Source of the DNA: JAJISG01 sp964347325
GTDB lineage: Archaea > Thermoplasmatota > Thermoplasmata > RBG-16-68-12 > JAJISG01
Length of the DNA: 23,087 nt
Assembly (NCBI GenBank): GCA_964347325.1
Contig: CAYFYA010000024.1
Coordinates: forward strand, 1 to 23,087
Direction of reading: 5' to 3'
The notes under the pieces were generated by a model. It had not been told where the DNA came from, did not search any database, and saw only the letters and a program-made list of their open reading frames with translations. Positions 13,711 through 21,707 of this stretch are shown here, in pieces (the first letter of the stretch is position 1; each line of letters opens with the position of its first letter). Made by a program: the position numbers and the translations under genes.

Positions 13711-14985
13711 ATGGCGAAGTCGAAGGGGAAAGGGAAGTCTGAAGACCAACAAGATGCCCAATCGCTGAGCCGGAGGGTCTCCCAGGCCCTCGGGAAGACG
13801 GTAGACTTCTCCCGCATGGAGCGACTGCTCGCTGAATCAATCAGCAAGTTCAAGGAGCAGAGCTACAACGCGGCCGTGCGAATGGCTAGGGACTCCGTCT
13901 ATCGCATCCAGGAACAGATGAAGGACTACCTGGAAGTGACCTGGGCCGTAGCGATCCTCTCTACCAGCCGGCTACTGGAAACCGCCAACAAGGCCTCCAA
14001 GCTGGCCGCCGAAGCAAAGAGACGCTTGGATGATGCCCTTGACGTCTTCCAGAACGGGAGCTTTGTGGACTCCCACGAGATCCTGAACAAGCTGAGCGAT
14101 GCAGCCCAGAATCTCTACGCCTTCGAAATGGATATGGCCAGGGAGCATGTCGCTGCCCAGAGTCGGGCCCTGAAGGAGGTACAGGCTATGGGCGGGGACA
14201 TTGGCGCCGCAAGCACCGTGCTCAGCCGGGCCGCCGAGGCTCTCGCAGAGGATGACTGGACCGGCTATCTATCCTTGATCGAGAAGGCGGATGCCCTGGT
14301 CGATAAGGCCAAGGAGCTCAGGGTCTCGGAGATCAAGGAGTCGGCCTCGCTTATGGCCTCGAAGTTCTTGGACGACGTTCGAAGGGCTATCCAGGCCGGC
14401 GACTTCGTCTCAGCCAACTACCTAGTTAACATGGCTGAACAGTCTGTCCCCGCCTCCAAGACTCCCGGTACCGACCAGGTCACCAAGATGAAGGAACGGA
14501 TGGTGGTGAAGGTTCGGAGGTTCATATCTCAGATTGCACCTCTTATTGAGAGAGCGAAGAAGGATGGTTTCAAGGCCGACAAAGCCAGGGAGGACCTGGA
14601 CTCCGCCCAAGAACTCCTGAAGACGGGGGACTACGTGAACGCCCTCATGATGGCGAAGAAGTCCTACGAGGCACTAAAGACCTTCAGAGGCCAGGCTCCA
14701 CCCCTGGAGGAGCCAATGCCAACGGAGGAGATGAAGGAGAAGGGTGAGAAGGAGGAGCGGTTGTCGGAGAAGAGAGGAGAGAAGGAGGCAGCGGACACGC
14801 CCAAGGAGAAGGATGAGAAGGAGAAGAAGCCGAAGGTAGAGGGGGAGCTGGAGGACATGATAGAGGAGCCAGTCCTCTGGTGCACCCGCTGCGGCTCAGT
14901 CAACATCGGCCTCGGTTCCAAGGGCAAGGCAAAGTGCCTCGACTGCGGGGAGAAGCTCACTGTGATGGGCAGAGCTGAGGGGTGA
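13711..14985 (+). CDS. Helical-repeat protein with charged linker and C-terminal zinc ribbon
   Basis: A 424-residue soluble protein. After a basic start (AKSKGKGKSE) it is nearly all alpha-helical to residue 325. Five helical-hairpin units can be seen, at about 39-68, 106-135, 171-198, 219-246 and 296-322, with the loose pattern L..A...L..GDY..A..L...A...L (for example QELLKTGDYVNALMMAKKSY), similar to TPR-like hairpins. Residues 330-385 are a highly charged Glu/Lys linker. Residues 391-412 form a zinc ribbon, C391-x2-C394 and C409-x2-C412 (WCTRCGSVN...CLDCGEKL). Such helical scaffold plus ribbon proteins are common in Thermoplasmatota-like archaea, and their function is unknown; binding to nucleic acid or another protein is plausible. 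Its stop is five bases from the stop of the convergent gcvH. Confidence 0.8.
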   Translation: MAKSKGKGKSEDQQDAQSLSRRVSQALGKTVDFSRMERLLAESISKFKEQSYNAAVRMARDSVYRIQEQMKDYLEVTWAVAILSTSRLLETANKASKLAAEAKRRLDDALDVFQNGSFVDSHEILNKLSDAAQNLYAFEMDMAREHVAAQSRALKEVQAMGGDIGAASTVLSRAAEALAEDDWTGYLSLIEKADALVDKAKELRVSEIKESASLMASKFLDDVRRAIQAGDFVSANYLVNMAEQSVPASKTPGTDQVTKMKERMVVKVRRFISQIAPLIERAKKDGFKADKAREDLDSAQELLKTGDYVNALMMAKKSYEALKTFRGQAPPLEEPMPTEEMKEKGEKEERLSEKRGEKEAADTPKEKDEKEKKPKVEGELEDMIEEPVLWCTRCGSVNIGLGSKGKAKCLDCGEKLTVMGRAEG

Positions 14986-14990
14986 GGGGG

Positions 14991-15374
14991 CTACTCCGCT
15001 ACTAGCTCTCTGTACTCCTCTGGACTAAGGAGGCTTTCCAGCTCCGCCTCATCCTTCATCTTGATGGCGACAATCCAACCTTCGCCGTAGGGATCCTCGT
15101 TGATCAGCTCGGGCTTCTCCTCCAGGGCCGCGTTGACCTCCGAGATTGCTCCACCTACAGGGGCATACACCTCCGATGCGGCCTTCACCGACTCCAAGAC
15201 GACGACCTCGTCTCCGGCAGCCACTTCCTTCCCAGTCTCCGGCAACTCGACGTAAACGACGTCCGTCAGCTCGTTCTGAGCGTAATCGGTGATGCCAACG
15301 ATGGCCTTCCCCTCAAGAAACTTGACCCACTCGTGCTCCTTCGTGTACCTGAGGTCATTGGGGATCATGGACAT
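14991..15374 (-). CDS. gcvH: Glycine cleavage system H protein
   Basis: A 127-residue lipoyl carrier protein with the normal family length. It starts PNDLRYTKEHEWVKF and has VGITDYAQNELTDVVYVELP, GDEVVVLESVKAASEVYAPV with the lipoyl-lysine at K64, and INEDPYGEGWIVAIKM near the C-terminus. In the glycine cleavage complex it carries the aminomethyl group between the P, T and L proteins; lone GcvH copies in archaea may also serve lipoate assembly. No other gcv gene is in the window. Two starts are possible, the ATG at 15374 and another at 15368. TTTATCA at 15404-15410 (TGATAAA on the minus strand) about 30 bp upstream is its probable TATA box, so it seems to have its own promoter and a leaderless message despite lying behind the NAD-salvage genes. 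Confidence 0.93.
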   Translation of the reverse strand: MSMIPNDLRYTKEHEWVKFLEGKAIVGITDYAQNELTDVVYVELPETGKEVAAGDEVVVLESVKAASEVYAPVGGAISEVNAALEEKPELINEDPYGEGWIVAIKMKDEAELESLLSPEEYRELVAE

Positions 15375-15426
15375 GTAAACGCGACGCGGCTAGATCAGGC
15401 CTCTTTATCAAGGTTTGTGAGGGCCG

Positions 15427-15687
15427 CTACTTCGATGCCCACAGGATGAGAACGGCGGCGGCGACCAAAATCGCGCCCACTACGAGAAGGACTATTCCGA
15501 TCAGTTCCTGCGGAAGAAGGAACGCAGCGATGGCGCCGATGGCAATCAGTATCACGCCAATGGCCAGAAGGATGAGCGCATCCGTCCGAAACTGCCTCCG
15601 AAGGCCTGGCTCGAACTCATCGCCAATTCTCCCGCTGTCCATGAAGGCCAGGGTGAGTAACGCTTGGAGCCCGTCGGTACGCCTCAT
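15427..15687 (-). CDS. Small membrane protein translationally coupled to pncB
   Basis: An 86-residue protein with two membrane helices (ALILLAIGVILIAIGAIAAF, and LIGIVLLVVGAILVAAAVLI) after a hydrophilic, partly basic N-terminal 40 residues (GDEFEPGLRRQFRTD). Its ATG overlaps the stop of the nicotinate phosphoribosyltransferase gene (ATGA), with an AAGGTG site upstream, so it belongs to the same operon. A later in-frame ATG at 15642 has no ribosome site. I recognise no family. The link to NAD salvage is by operon only. Confidence 0.7.
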   Translation of the reverse strand: MRRTDGLQALLTLAFMDSGRIGDEFEPGLRRQFRTDALILLAIGVILIAIGAIAAFLLPQELIGIVLLVVGAILVAAAVLILWASK

Positions 15688-16868
15688 GCTTCGAGTTTCA
15701 CCTTGCTCATCTGCTTAAGTACAGATTGCCTAATGGCATCGGGAGGGGGAAGGTCTCGTATGAGCTTCCCGCCCCTGAGGTACTGCTTCAACACTGGAGC
15801 CATCGTTCCCCCACAGACGGGACAGCTAGGGGCCTTCCTCCCGACCTCGTAGGACAGATCCTTCTTGCACCTGAAGACCTCCTTTCGGCCGCTGTACTTC
15901 CCGCGCTTGGCGGAGGGCCTTCCCTCAACCTCGACCAGATCCAGGGAGAAGTCCACGGTAGGGGCGTTCGAAACACTGGTTCCCACGCCGAAGCCCGCCA
16001 CGCCCGCCTCCACCAGAGCTGGGATGGCATCTTCGTCAATGCCTCCCGAGACGAAGATCTTCAGATGCTGGAAGCCCCTCACGTCGAGCTCCCAGCGCAC
16101 CTGTCGGACGATCTCGACGAAGTCGCCCTTCCTGGATGAGGGCGTGTCTAGCCTGACGCCGTAGAGGTTGGGAACCAAATTGGCAGCCATCAGGGACTCC
16201 GCCACCTCGTCCAGGTACGTGTCAACCAAGGCGATCCTCGGGACGTCCTTGGAGATGTGCTTGTCGAAGGCCTGAAACGCCTCCTCTGGACCTCCTAGTA
16301 CGATAGTGAGAGCGTGTGGCATTGTGCCGCGAGCCTCTTTCCCAATGGTCTCGGCACCCTTGAGGCTGGAGACGGCGTCAAAACCGCCGATGTAGGCGGC
16401 CCTGTCGATCATGGGAGAGACGGAAGGGTGCATTCGTCGAATCCCGAAAGAGACGACCTCCCGGTCGCCGGCCCTTGCCTTCACCCTGCTAGCCTTGGTC
16501 GCGATGGCCGTGGCCTGGCAGATGAGCCCAAGGAGGGGGGTCTCATAGAGGACGAACTGGCCGTAGGGGCCTTCGATTAACATCACGGGCAGACGGATGC
16601 CGCTGTGGCTCCTGGACTGGAAAAGCGTTCCCTCAGGTAGAGAGTAGAGGTCGAGGTCACGGCCCTCTAGGAGGTGGATGGCCTCCTCCAGGCCGCAGAA
16701 CACTCCCCACTTCCAACCCTGGGGCAGGCTCCCACTGGTGACCTCGGCGACCACCCGGGTAGACTCCTTCCCCTGCCCCCGAAGGATCTCCTCAGCCCTC
16801 TTGAAGTAGACGTCCGTCGTCCGTCCAGAGAGGATTTCGTCCTCACTGGCCACGTTGAACTTACCCAA
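15684..16868 (-). CDS. pncB: Nicotinate phosphoribosyltransferase (archaeal type)
   Basis: A 394-residue enzyme that condenses nicotinate with phosphoribosyl pyrophosphate to give nicotinate mononucleotide, an NAD salvage step. It begins FNVASEDEILSGRTTDVYF, and has SFGIRRMHPSVSPMIDRAAY, IGGFDAVSSLKGAETIGKEA, LVDTYLDEVAESL, VRLDTPSSRKGDFVEIVRQV, KIFVSGGIDEDAI and GVGTSVSNAPTVDFSLDLVE, all motifs of the family. The C-terminus has a metal-knuckle-like FRCKKDLSYEVGRKAPSCPV followed by CGG; only three Cys are visible, so zinc binding is uncertain. The start is a TTG at 16868 with AGGTG six bases upstream, eight bases after the nicotinamidase stop, so the two genes are one operon. Confidence 0.92.
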   Translation of the reverse strand: MGKFNVASEDEILSGRTTDVYFKRAEEILRGQGKESTRVVAEVTSGSLPQGWKWGVFCGLEEAIHLLEGRDLDLYSLPEGTLFQSRSHSGIRLPVMLIEGPYGQFVLYETPLLGLICQATAIATKASRVKARAGDREVVSFGIRRMHPSVSPMIDRAAYIGGFDAVSSLKGAETIGKEARGTMPHALTIVLGGPEEAFQAFDKHISKDVPRIALVDTYLDEVAESLMAANLVPNLYGVRLDTPSSRKGDFVEIVRQVRWELDVRGFQHLKIFVSGGIDEDAIPALVEAGVAGFGVGTSVSNAPTVDFSLDLVEVEGRPSAKRGKYSGRKEVFRCKKDLSYEVGRKAPSCPVCGGTMAPVLKQYLRGGKLIRDLPPPDAIRQSVLKQMSKVKLEA

Positions 16869-16876
16869 GGAAACAC

Positions 16877-17401
16877 CTAGAGTGCCTCGTCGGCCTTCAG
16901 CACCTTGGCCCCGAACATCGACTCCATGTACTTCAAGCCTTCTCGGTGCTCCTCCTCGCTGCGCGCTGCGGTGCAGTCCTTCACCACCGTGAGCCTGTAC
17001 CCCCTGTAGAAGGCGTTGGCGGCGGTGTTCTGGACGCAGATGTTGGTGGCTACCCCCGTCAGCACCAGCTCCTCCACTCCCTTCTGCTTCAGCTCCTCAT
17101 CGAGGGCGGGATTGGTGAAGGCGTCGAAGGCCTGCTTCTCGAAGACGGAATCCCCCTCCTGAGGTGAGAGCTCCTCGATTATCTCGGCTCCCTCGGTCCC
17201 TTTCATCGAGTGGTGGCCCCACACATCGAGCTCCGGGTTCCCCGGCTCGTGGGCATCGCACACGTACACAACAGAGATCCCCTTGGACCTAGCCCTTGCC
17301 AATAGGGACTTCAGCCGTGGCACTATGCTGCGGGCTCCGGGACCCCCCAAGCTCCCGGTGACGAAGTCTTTCACCATGTCGACGACCATGATCGCCTTCA
17401 C
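16877..17401 (-). CDS. pncA: Nicotinamidase (isochorismatase-like hydrolase)
   Basis: A 174-residue cysteine hydrolase. The catalytic triad can be placed as Asp8 (MVVDMVKDF), Lys89 (VFEKQAFDAF) and Cys122 (LTGVATNICVQNTA). Asp49, His51 (CDAHEPGNPELDVWG) and His63-64 are the likely metal ligands. Nicotinamidase converts nicotinamide to nicotinate. The downstream gene, the phosphoribosyltransferase that uses nicotinate, makes this assignment strong, where the family fold alone would not. The start is a GTG at 17401 with AAGGTG six bases upstream. A TATA-like TTCTATAGAC at 17431-17440 lies about 35 bp upstream. Confidence 0.9.
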   Translation of the reverse strand: MKAIMVVDMVKDFVTGSLGGPGARSIVPRLKSLLARARSKGISVVYVCDAHEPGNPELDVWGHHSMKGTEGAEIIEELSPQEGDSVFEKQAFDAFTNPALDEELKQKGVEELVLTGVATNICVQNTAANAFYRGYRLTVVKDCTAARSEEEHREGLKYMESMFGAKVLKADEAL

Positions 17402-17431
17402 GAGGACACCTTGTAAATCAAGCAGGGGGCG

Positions 17432-17440
17432 TCTATAGAA
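17432..17440 (-). promoter_or_regulatory. TATA-like box of the NAD-salvage operon
   Basis: TTCTATAGA on the minus strand, with transcript start expected near 17410 and a very short leader before the GTG at 17401. Confidence 0.4.
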
Positions 17441-17542
17441 GGGTTACGGCTTGGGCAAAAACTGCCGTACCACCGCGCAGGGCGAGAATCTTGCCCTGGG
17501 CCCATCTAGGAGAAGGTGGTCGTTGTCGTGTTCCACGGCCAA

Positions 17543-18118
17543 TTACGTGGACCGGACGTCCAGCTCGTTATGCACGACTACGATGCAGTGGTCCGCGTGG
17601 AGAGACCGTGGGCCAGCGCTCACTATCCTTGGCCGGAGACTAAGGAGGTTGGTCTCCTCAGCGCTGGTGAGATCCCGGTGGTCGGAGAGGACGAAAGTGG
17701 GCTCCTCCGGCAACGCAGCCTGCCTCAGGTCCTCACCGTCTTCTCTGAGGCACACCAGGTGGCCGGCAAACTCCGACACGAGGTCACTGAACTTCCTCGT
17801 CTCGGCGTAGACACCCGGGGAGCTGCGTCCCTCCTGAGGGAGAGCCAGGGCCTTCCGGATGAGGGCCGCCGTGCTCCTCTCGTCGGGATTGAGGTACCTC
17901 AGCTCGGAACCGACGAAGTGGACCACCTTCGGCGGCTCAGGAGGACCTTGGAGCAAGAGGTAGAGGTCGGTGTCCTTGCGTATGGAGTGGGAGAGCATGA
18001 AGGTACTATTGACGCACCTGATCAGGATGTCGAGACGACCCGTGCTTCCCGCCAAGTCGTCGAGGCTGAAGTCCGGGGAGGTAACCGCTTCGTGGCCCAC
18101 GACGATGAAGCGCCTCAT
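17543..18118 (-). CDS. trmY: tRNA (pseudouridine54-N1)-methyltransferase TrmY
   Basis: A 191-residue SPOUT-family enzyme that methylates N1 of pseudouridine 54 in the T-loop of archaeal tRNA. Diagnostic blocks are RRFIVVGHEAVTSPDFSLDD, LAGSTGRLDILIRCVNSTFM, VVHFVGSELRYLNPDERSTA, LIRKALAL and, near the C-terminus, PTFVLSDHRDLTSAEE, the SAM-binding knot. Length matches known TrmY proteins. It is the last gene of a four-gene run, six bases after the stop of the glycosylase gene, so it is cotranscribed. This gene is one of the best markers that the window is archaeal. Confidence 0.94.
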   Translation of the reverse strand: MRRFIVVGHEAVTSPDFSLDDLAGSTGRLDILIRCVNSTFMLSHSIRKDTDLYLLLQGPPEPPKVVHFVGSELRYLNPDERSTAALIRKALALPQEGRSSPGVYAETRKFSDLVSEFAGHLVCLREDGEDLRQAALPEEPTFVLSDHRDLTSAEETNLLSLRPRIVSAGPRSLHADHCIVVVHNELDVRST

Positions 18119-18124
18119 CGTGAC

Positions 18125-18835
18125 TCACTTGAAAACGAAGCCCGTCTGCCTCGCCCAGAGCAGTAGGTCCATGTGTCCCATGGGGATCTTGACATCGCGG
18201 CAGAAGTCGCGCATTCGTCCCTCGATCTCGAGGTAACGGTTTCGTGTGAGGCTCCTGGGTATCACGTCGATGACACCAAGACGAACCAGGTTATTCAGGA
18301 TGTGCCTATCCAGTATTGCTAGCTCCTCCCCCAGCCCCGTGTTCCGGGCGTAGTGGGAGGCCTCCTTCAGGCCCAAGCCCAGCACCTCTCGCTGCAACCA
18401 GTCCCGCAGCTCCTGGGAGTCGTGGGCGTGCTCCTGGAGAAGGGTCCGGAGTGGGGAGTCCCCTGTGAGGAGCTTCTCCCTCGCCCCGACAATCCATCTC
18501 GCCTTGTTCTCCGGGAAGCGCACGCCGTGGTCCTCCAGAACCTTGAAGATTCCCTCTCGCGGGGCGTCGAAGAGCATCCCGCGGTCCCTGAGCTCCCTCA
18601 CCGCCTTGTCGCAGGAGATGGCAGAGGACTGAGGGGTACACAGACAGAAGCTCAGCTCGAAGAATAGATCCTCGTCGGTCCCCCGCCGCCAGATCTCCTT
18701 GAAGTCCTCCAGTCTCGCCTCGATCTCGTGCTTGCGATCCTCGTAGAGGGAGTGGAGTTCCTGCAGGGCGGGGTCGCCGCTATCCTTCGTAACCTCCCCA
18801 AGGAACTCCCGCAGATCCCTCTGGGAGCCCGTCAT
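18125..18835 (-). CDS. ogg: N-glycosylase/DNA lyase, Ogg2 type (8-oxoguanine repair)
   Basis: A 236-residue helix-hairpin-helix DNA glycosylase with AP-lyase activity expected. The N-terminal helical part has DLFFELSFCLCTPQSSAISC and DKAVRELR; the hairpin and active site are GLGLKEASHYARNTG, with catalytic Lys157, and LAILDRHILNNL, with Asp176. The (L)K-EASH-x-RN and LDRHI motifs are those of archaeal Ogg2 (Methanocaldococcus type), which removes 8-oxoguanine opposite C. It starts at an ATG 12 bases after the sfsA stop. In this window it adds a DNA-damage element to the nearby antioxidant genes, though it is not in the same operon as those. Confidence 0.9.
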   Translation of the reverse strand: MTGSQRDLREFLGEVTKDSGDPALQELHSLYEDRKHEIEARLEDFKEIWRRGTDEDLFFELSFCLCTPQSSAISCDKAVRELRDRGMLFDAPREGIFKVLEDHGVRFPENKARWIVGAREKLLTGDSPLRTLLQEHAHDSQELRDWLQREVLGLGLKEASHYARNTGLGEELAILDRHILNNLVRLGVIDVIPRSLTRNRYLEIEGRMRDFCRDVKIPMGHMDLLLWARQTGFVFK

Positions 18836-18847
18836 CTGCCATCGGAA

Positions 18848-19540
18848 TCAGCCGGCACCTAAAGAGGTTTGGATGGGTTCGAAGCCCGCCAGGTCCCGGC
18901 CGTCGAACCTGGATCGATAGGCGTAGACCTCCACCCCCGAATCGTGGGCCTGCCGGAGTGCCTCGCCAAAGGCGGGATCGGTACCGTCGTTGGGTCTGAA
19001 GAGTTCGGCGTCCGGCCGCTGAACCACGAAGAGAACGGCACCCTTGACCCCAGATTCCACCGCCCCTGCGAGCTCCCCCAGGTGCCTTCGTCCCCTCTCC
19101 GTGGGAGCGTCGGGGAACAAGGCAACGCCATCGACGACAAGGGTACACGACTTCACCTCCAGGTAGCACTCGTGACTGTTGCTCAGGAGGAAGTCCACCC
19201 TGCTGTTCCCCAGGCGAACCTCCGGCCGGACGGAGCAGTACTGGCGAAACTCCTTCAGTCGTCCCTTCTCCAGACGTCGGCGGACCGCGCTATTCGGCAG
19301 TCGGGAGTCTAGAGAGACCACCGTGGAGCCGTACAGGACCGCCACAGTGTCATACCTGGTCTTTCTGGAATCGCTGGCCCTCTGTCCGAGGTAGAGGACC
19401 GCACCGGTGGTGAGCAACTCCTTCAGGCGGCCCGGATTGGGGAGGTAGCTGTGGACGACCTCGCCCCCCATCTCGACCTCAACCAAGAACCTATTCAGCC
19501 GCCTCTTGAAGCGAGCCTCCTCGAGACCAGTCTCCTTCAC
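18848..19540 (-). CDS. sfsA: SfsA family DNA/RNA nuclease-like protein
   Basis: A 230-residue protein of the SfsA family. Visible marks are an OB-like N-terminus with KRRLNRFLVEVEMGGEVVHS and YLPNPGRLKELL, then VVSLDSRLPNSAVRRRLE, then the nuclease-like core NSRVDFLLSNSHECYLEVKS (Asp, then Glu-Val-Lys of a PD-(D/E)xK type) with CTLVVDGVALFPDAPTERGR and RHLGEL. Named for a sugar-fermentation phenotype in E. coli, its family is now regarded as nuclease-related; the archaeal role is unknown. The start is a GTG at 19540 overlapping the pepA stop (GTGA), so translation is coupled. Confidence 0.92.
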   Translation of the reverse strand: MKETGLEEARFKRRLNRFLVEVEMGGEVVHSYLPNPGRLKELLTTGAVLYLGQRASDSRKTRYDTVAVLYGSTVVSLDSRLPNSAVRRRLEKGRLKEFRQYCSVRPEVRLGNSRVDFLLSNSHECYLEVKSCTLVVDGVALFPDAPTERGRRHLGELAGAVESGVKGAVLFVVQRPDAELFRPNDGTDPAFGEALRQAHDSGVEVYAYRSRFDGRDLAGFEPIQTSLGAG

Positions 19541-21060
19541 GTGAGCGGCTCCCAGTGCCTGAGCAGGCTCAGCAGCAGCCTCACGCCAACGCCCGTTGGC
19601 CCCTTCGGCATGTACTCCCTCTGGATAGAGTCTGCCTTCCCGTCGGTCGTGACTGTGCCTGCGATGTCGAGGTGGACCCAGGGCACGTCTTTGACGAACT
19701 TCCTCAACAGCAGGGCCGCTGTTATGGCGCCGCCGTAGCGCCCCCCCACGTTCTTCACGTCGGCCACATCACTCTTGATCTGCTCCTCGTAGTCATCGAA
19801 GAGAGGCAGAGGCCACACGTAATCCCCCGTCCTCTCACCCGCCCTGGTGAGCCTGTCCATTAGCTCCTTGCTCGTGCCCATCATTCCCGTGGTCTTCTTC
19901 CCAAGGGCTACCTTGCAGGCCCCCGTCAGGGTGGCCATGTCGATGATGGCCTGGGGGCCGAAGTCCGTCGCGTATCCCAACCCGTCAGAGAGGATCAGCC
20001 GACCCTCGGCATCAGTGTTCAGGACCTCTATGGTCTTGCCGAGATAGGTCTTCAGGACGTCCCCAGGCTTCGTCGCTTTGCCGCTTGGGAGGTTCTCGGT
20101 GCAAGGGGCGATTCCCAGGAGGTTCAGGGGTAGCTTGAGCTCAGCGGCAGCCTTAAGGACTCCCAGGGTCGCCGCCGCACCCCCCATATCCTCCTTCATG
20201 TCCTTCATGTACTCGTAGGTCTTGATGTTCAAGCCGCCTGAATCGAAGGTGATGCCCTTGCCGACGACGGCGATGGGTGGTTCAGCCTTTCCCCCACCTC
20301 GATACCGAAGGACGATGAACGATGGAGGCTCTTCGCTCCCCCTGGCAACGCCAAGGAATCCTCCCATGCCGAGCTTCTCTGCCTCCTCACGCTCGATGAT
20401 CTTGCACTCGAGGCCCGTCTCCTCCGCGACCTCCCTGGCGATTTCCGCGAGCCTCTTCGGCGTCTTGTCCCTGGCTGGCAGGGCCACGAGATCCCGGGTA
20501 AAGTTCGTCGCTGAGGCCACTGTCTCGGCCCACCGGACGGCGGCTTGAGCCGGCTTCACGTCCTCAGGATCCTTCACGACAACAGCCACTCTCTTGAGGT
20601 CCCTTCTTTCTTCCTGCTCGGTCTTGTACCGGTCGAACCGGTAGGTCCCCAGCAAGACCCCCTCCACCAGCGCCTCTCCCGCATCCTGCAGGGCAAAGCC
20701 CCCGATCCCGGCGCCGTGAATGATGGTGGAGTAGGAGTCCACGCCCTGATCCCTAAGGTAGCGGGCCACCTTGGCCGACACGTCTCGAGCTCTGTCAGAA
20801 GAGAAATCCTCCCTCTCTCCCAGGCCGACTACCAGAACGCGCTCAGCGGGTATCCTGCCAAAGGTCCGGAAGAGGACCGTATCCAGATACTCACCTCGGA
20901 GGTCCCCTCCCCTGACCAGGTCACGGATCATGCCCTCCAACGCCCTGTCTACCGCCCCCGTAGCACCGCCGGGCCTTCTGACTCCTTCGAAGAGATTGAC
21001 GACGATTGCCTTGTCCTTGATGCGTTCGATTCGCTCGTGGACGACCCTTATCTGCACCAC
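19537..21060 (-). CDS. pepA: Leucyl aminopeptidase (family M17)
   Basis: A 507-residue two-metal aminopeptidase. The N-terminal regulatory domain (about 1-170) is followed by the catalytic domain, which has VGKGITFDSGGLNIKTYEYM (first Lys and Asp ligands), KEDMGGAAATLGVLKA, and the signature NTDAEGRLILSDGLGYA, with the catalytic Arg and bound Asp/Glu. It also has LTGACKVALGKKTTGMMG and a C-terminal HLDIAGT. It releases N-terminal residues from peptides in the cytoplasm. The start is set at the GTG at 21060 because a CATATA box lies at 21091-21096, about 34 bp upstream, which would fall inside the gene if the TTG at 21117 were used; GTG 21057 is the alternative. It is first in the pepA-sfsA-ogg-trmY operon. 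Confidence 0.9.
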   Translation of the reverse strand: MVQIRVVHERIERIKDKAIVVNLFEGVRRPGGATGAVDRALEGMIRDLVRGGDLRGEYLDTVLFRTFGRIPAERVLVVGLGEREDFSSDRARDVSAKVARYLRDQGVDSYSTIIHGAGIGGFALQDAGEALVEGVLLGTYRFDRYKTEQEERRDLKRVAVVVKDPEDVKPAQAAVRWAETVASATNFTRDLVALPARDKTPKRLAEIAREVAEETGLECKIIEREEAEKLGMGGFLGVARGSEEPPSFIVLRYRGGGKAEPPIAVVGKGITFDSGGLNIKTYEYMKDMKEDMGGAAATLGVLKAAAELKLPLNLLGIAPCTENLPSGKATKPGDVLKTYLGKTIEVLNTDAEGRLILSDGLGYATDFGPQAIIDMATLTGACKVALGKKTTGMMGTSKELMDRLTRAGERTGDYVWPLPLFDDYEEQIKSDVADVKNVGGRYGGAITAALLLRKFVKDVPWVHLDIAGTVTTDGKADSIQREYMPKGPTGVGVRLLLSLLRHWEPLT

Positions 21061-21090
21061 AAAATCCCCCTTCGGCCTAGGGCCAGACGC

Positions 21091-21096
21091 TATATG
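21091..21096 (-). promoter_or_regulatory. TATA box of the pepA-sfsA-ogg-trmY operon
   Basis: CATATA on the minus strand within TTTCATATAGC, with transcript start expected near 21068. It faces away from the divergent sodN gene at 21164, so the two transcription units share a 104-bp intergenic region. Confidence 0.5.
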
Positions 21097-21163
21097 AAAG
21101 TTCTCGGCCTCCCCCAAGGTTTTAGAGGAGCGATGGCTTCTCGGCCCCCACCGGGGTGAAGAG

Positions 21164-21691
21164 ATGGAGTACGGAAAGGGAAGAGTTACGAGTCTTCTGG
21201 AGAAGGTTCTCCCCGCGGAGACGGCCTATGCCCACTGCGACATACCCTGCGGCATCTACGACCCGCACCATGCGCAGCTGGCGGCCCACACAGTCATTCG
21301 GATGGTGACCCTCATAGAGGAGTTCACGGGGAAGGTCAAGAAGGACATGAACCCTGAGGAGATGCAGCACTACGTCCACGACCTGCAACGCTACACTGCC
21401 ATCAAGGAGCAGCACGCGGAGATCGTCAAGCACGAGCTGCGCATCCTCTGGGGGGACTACTTCAACCACGACCACCTGGAGGCCCACCCCAATTTGCACA
21501 CCCTCGTCTGGCAGGCCATGAAGATGGCGTCCAAGGCGAAGCAGAACGTGGACCTCCAGGGTGCGGAGAACCTATTGGAGACGGTGAACAAGATCGCAGA
21601 GACCTTCTGGGCGACGAAGAACGTCGAGACGGTCCGCAGAGAGTCCTTCTATCCCACGAAGCGTGAGATGGTCTACCCGAAGACCGGTTGA
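21164..21691 (+). CDS. sodN: Nickel superoxide dismutase precursor
   Basis: A 175-residue precursor. After a 23-residue leader ending PAETAYA comes the nickel hook HCDIPCGIYDP at residues 24-34. In the mature enzyme His1, Cys2 and Cys6 of this motif bind nickel, and the free N-terminus is needed, so cleavage between Ala23 and His24 is expected. The rest (HTVIRMVTLIEEF, LRILWGDYFNHDHLEAHPNL, SKAKQNVDLQGAENLLETVN, IAETFWATKNVET) matches the four-helix bundle of NiSOD and its length. The enzyme dismutates superoxide in the cytoplasm. The ATG has GGTGA about five bases upstream. The next gene, 16 bases downstream, is the protease that trims the leader. NiSOD is best known from Streptomyces, cyanobacteria and marine bacteria. 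Confidence 0.95.
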   Translation: MEYGKGRVTSLLEKVLPAETAYAHCDIPCGIYDPHHAQLAAHTVIRMVTLIEEFTGKVKKDMNPEEMQHYVHDLQRYTAIKEQHAEIVKHELRILWGDYFNHDHLEAHPNLHTLVWQAMKMASKAKQNVDLQGAENLLETVNKIAETFWATKNVETVRRESFYPTKREMVYPKTG

Positions 21692-21707
21692 GGGTTAACC
21701 AGGGCCC

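Noticed and set aside
17516..18166. 216-codon frame opposite trmY
   Set aside because: It mirrors the well-supported trmY gene on the other strand; antisense frames stay open because of GC-rich codon use.
21061..21117. TTG start of pepA at 21117
   Set aside because: The added 19 residues contain the CATATA box and are not part of the usual M17 N-terminus.
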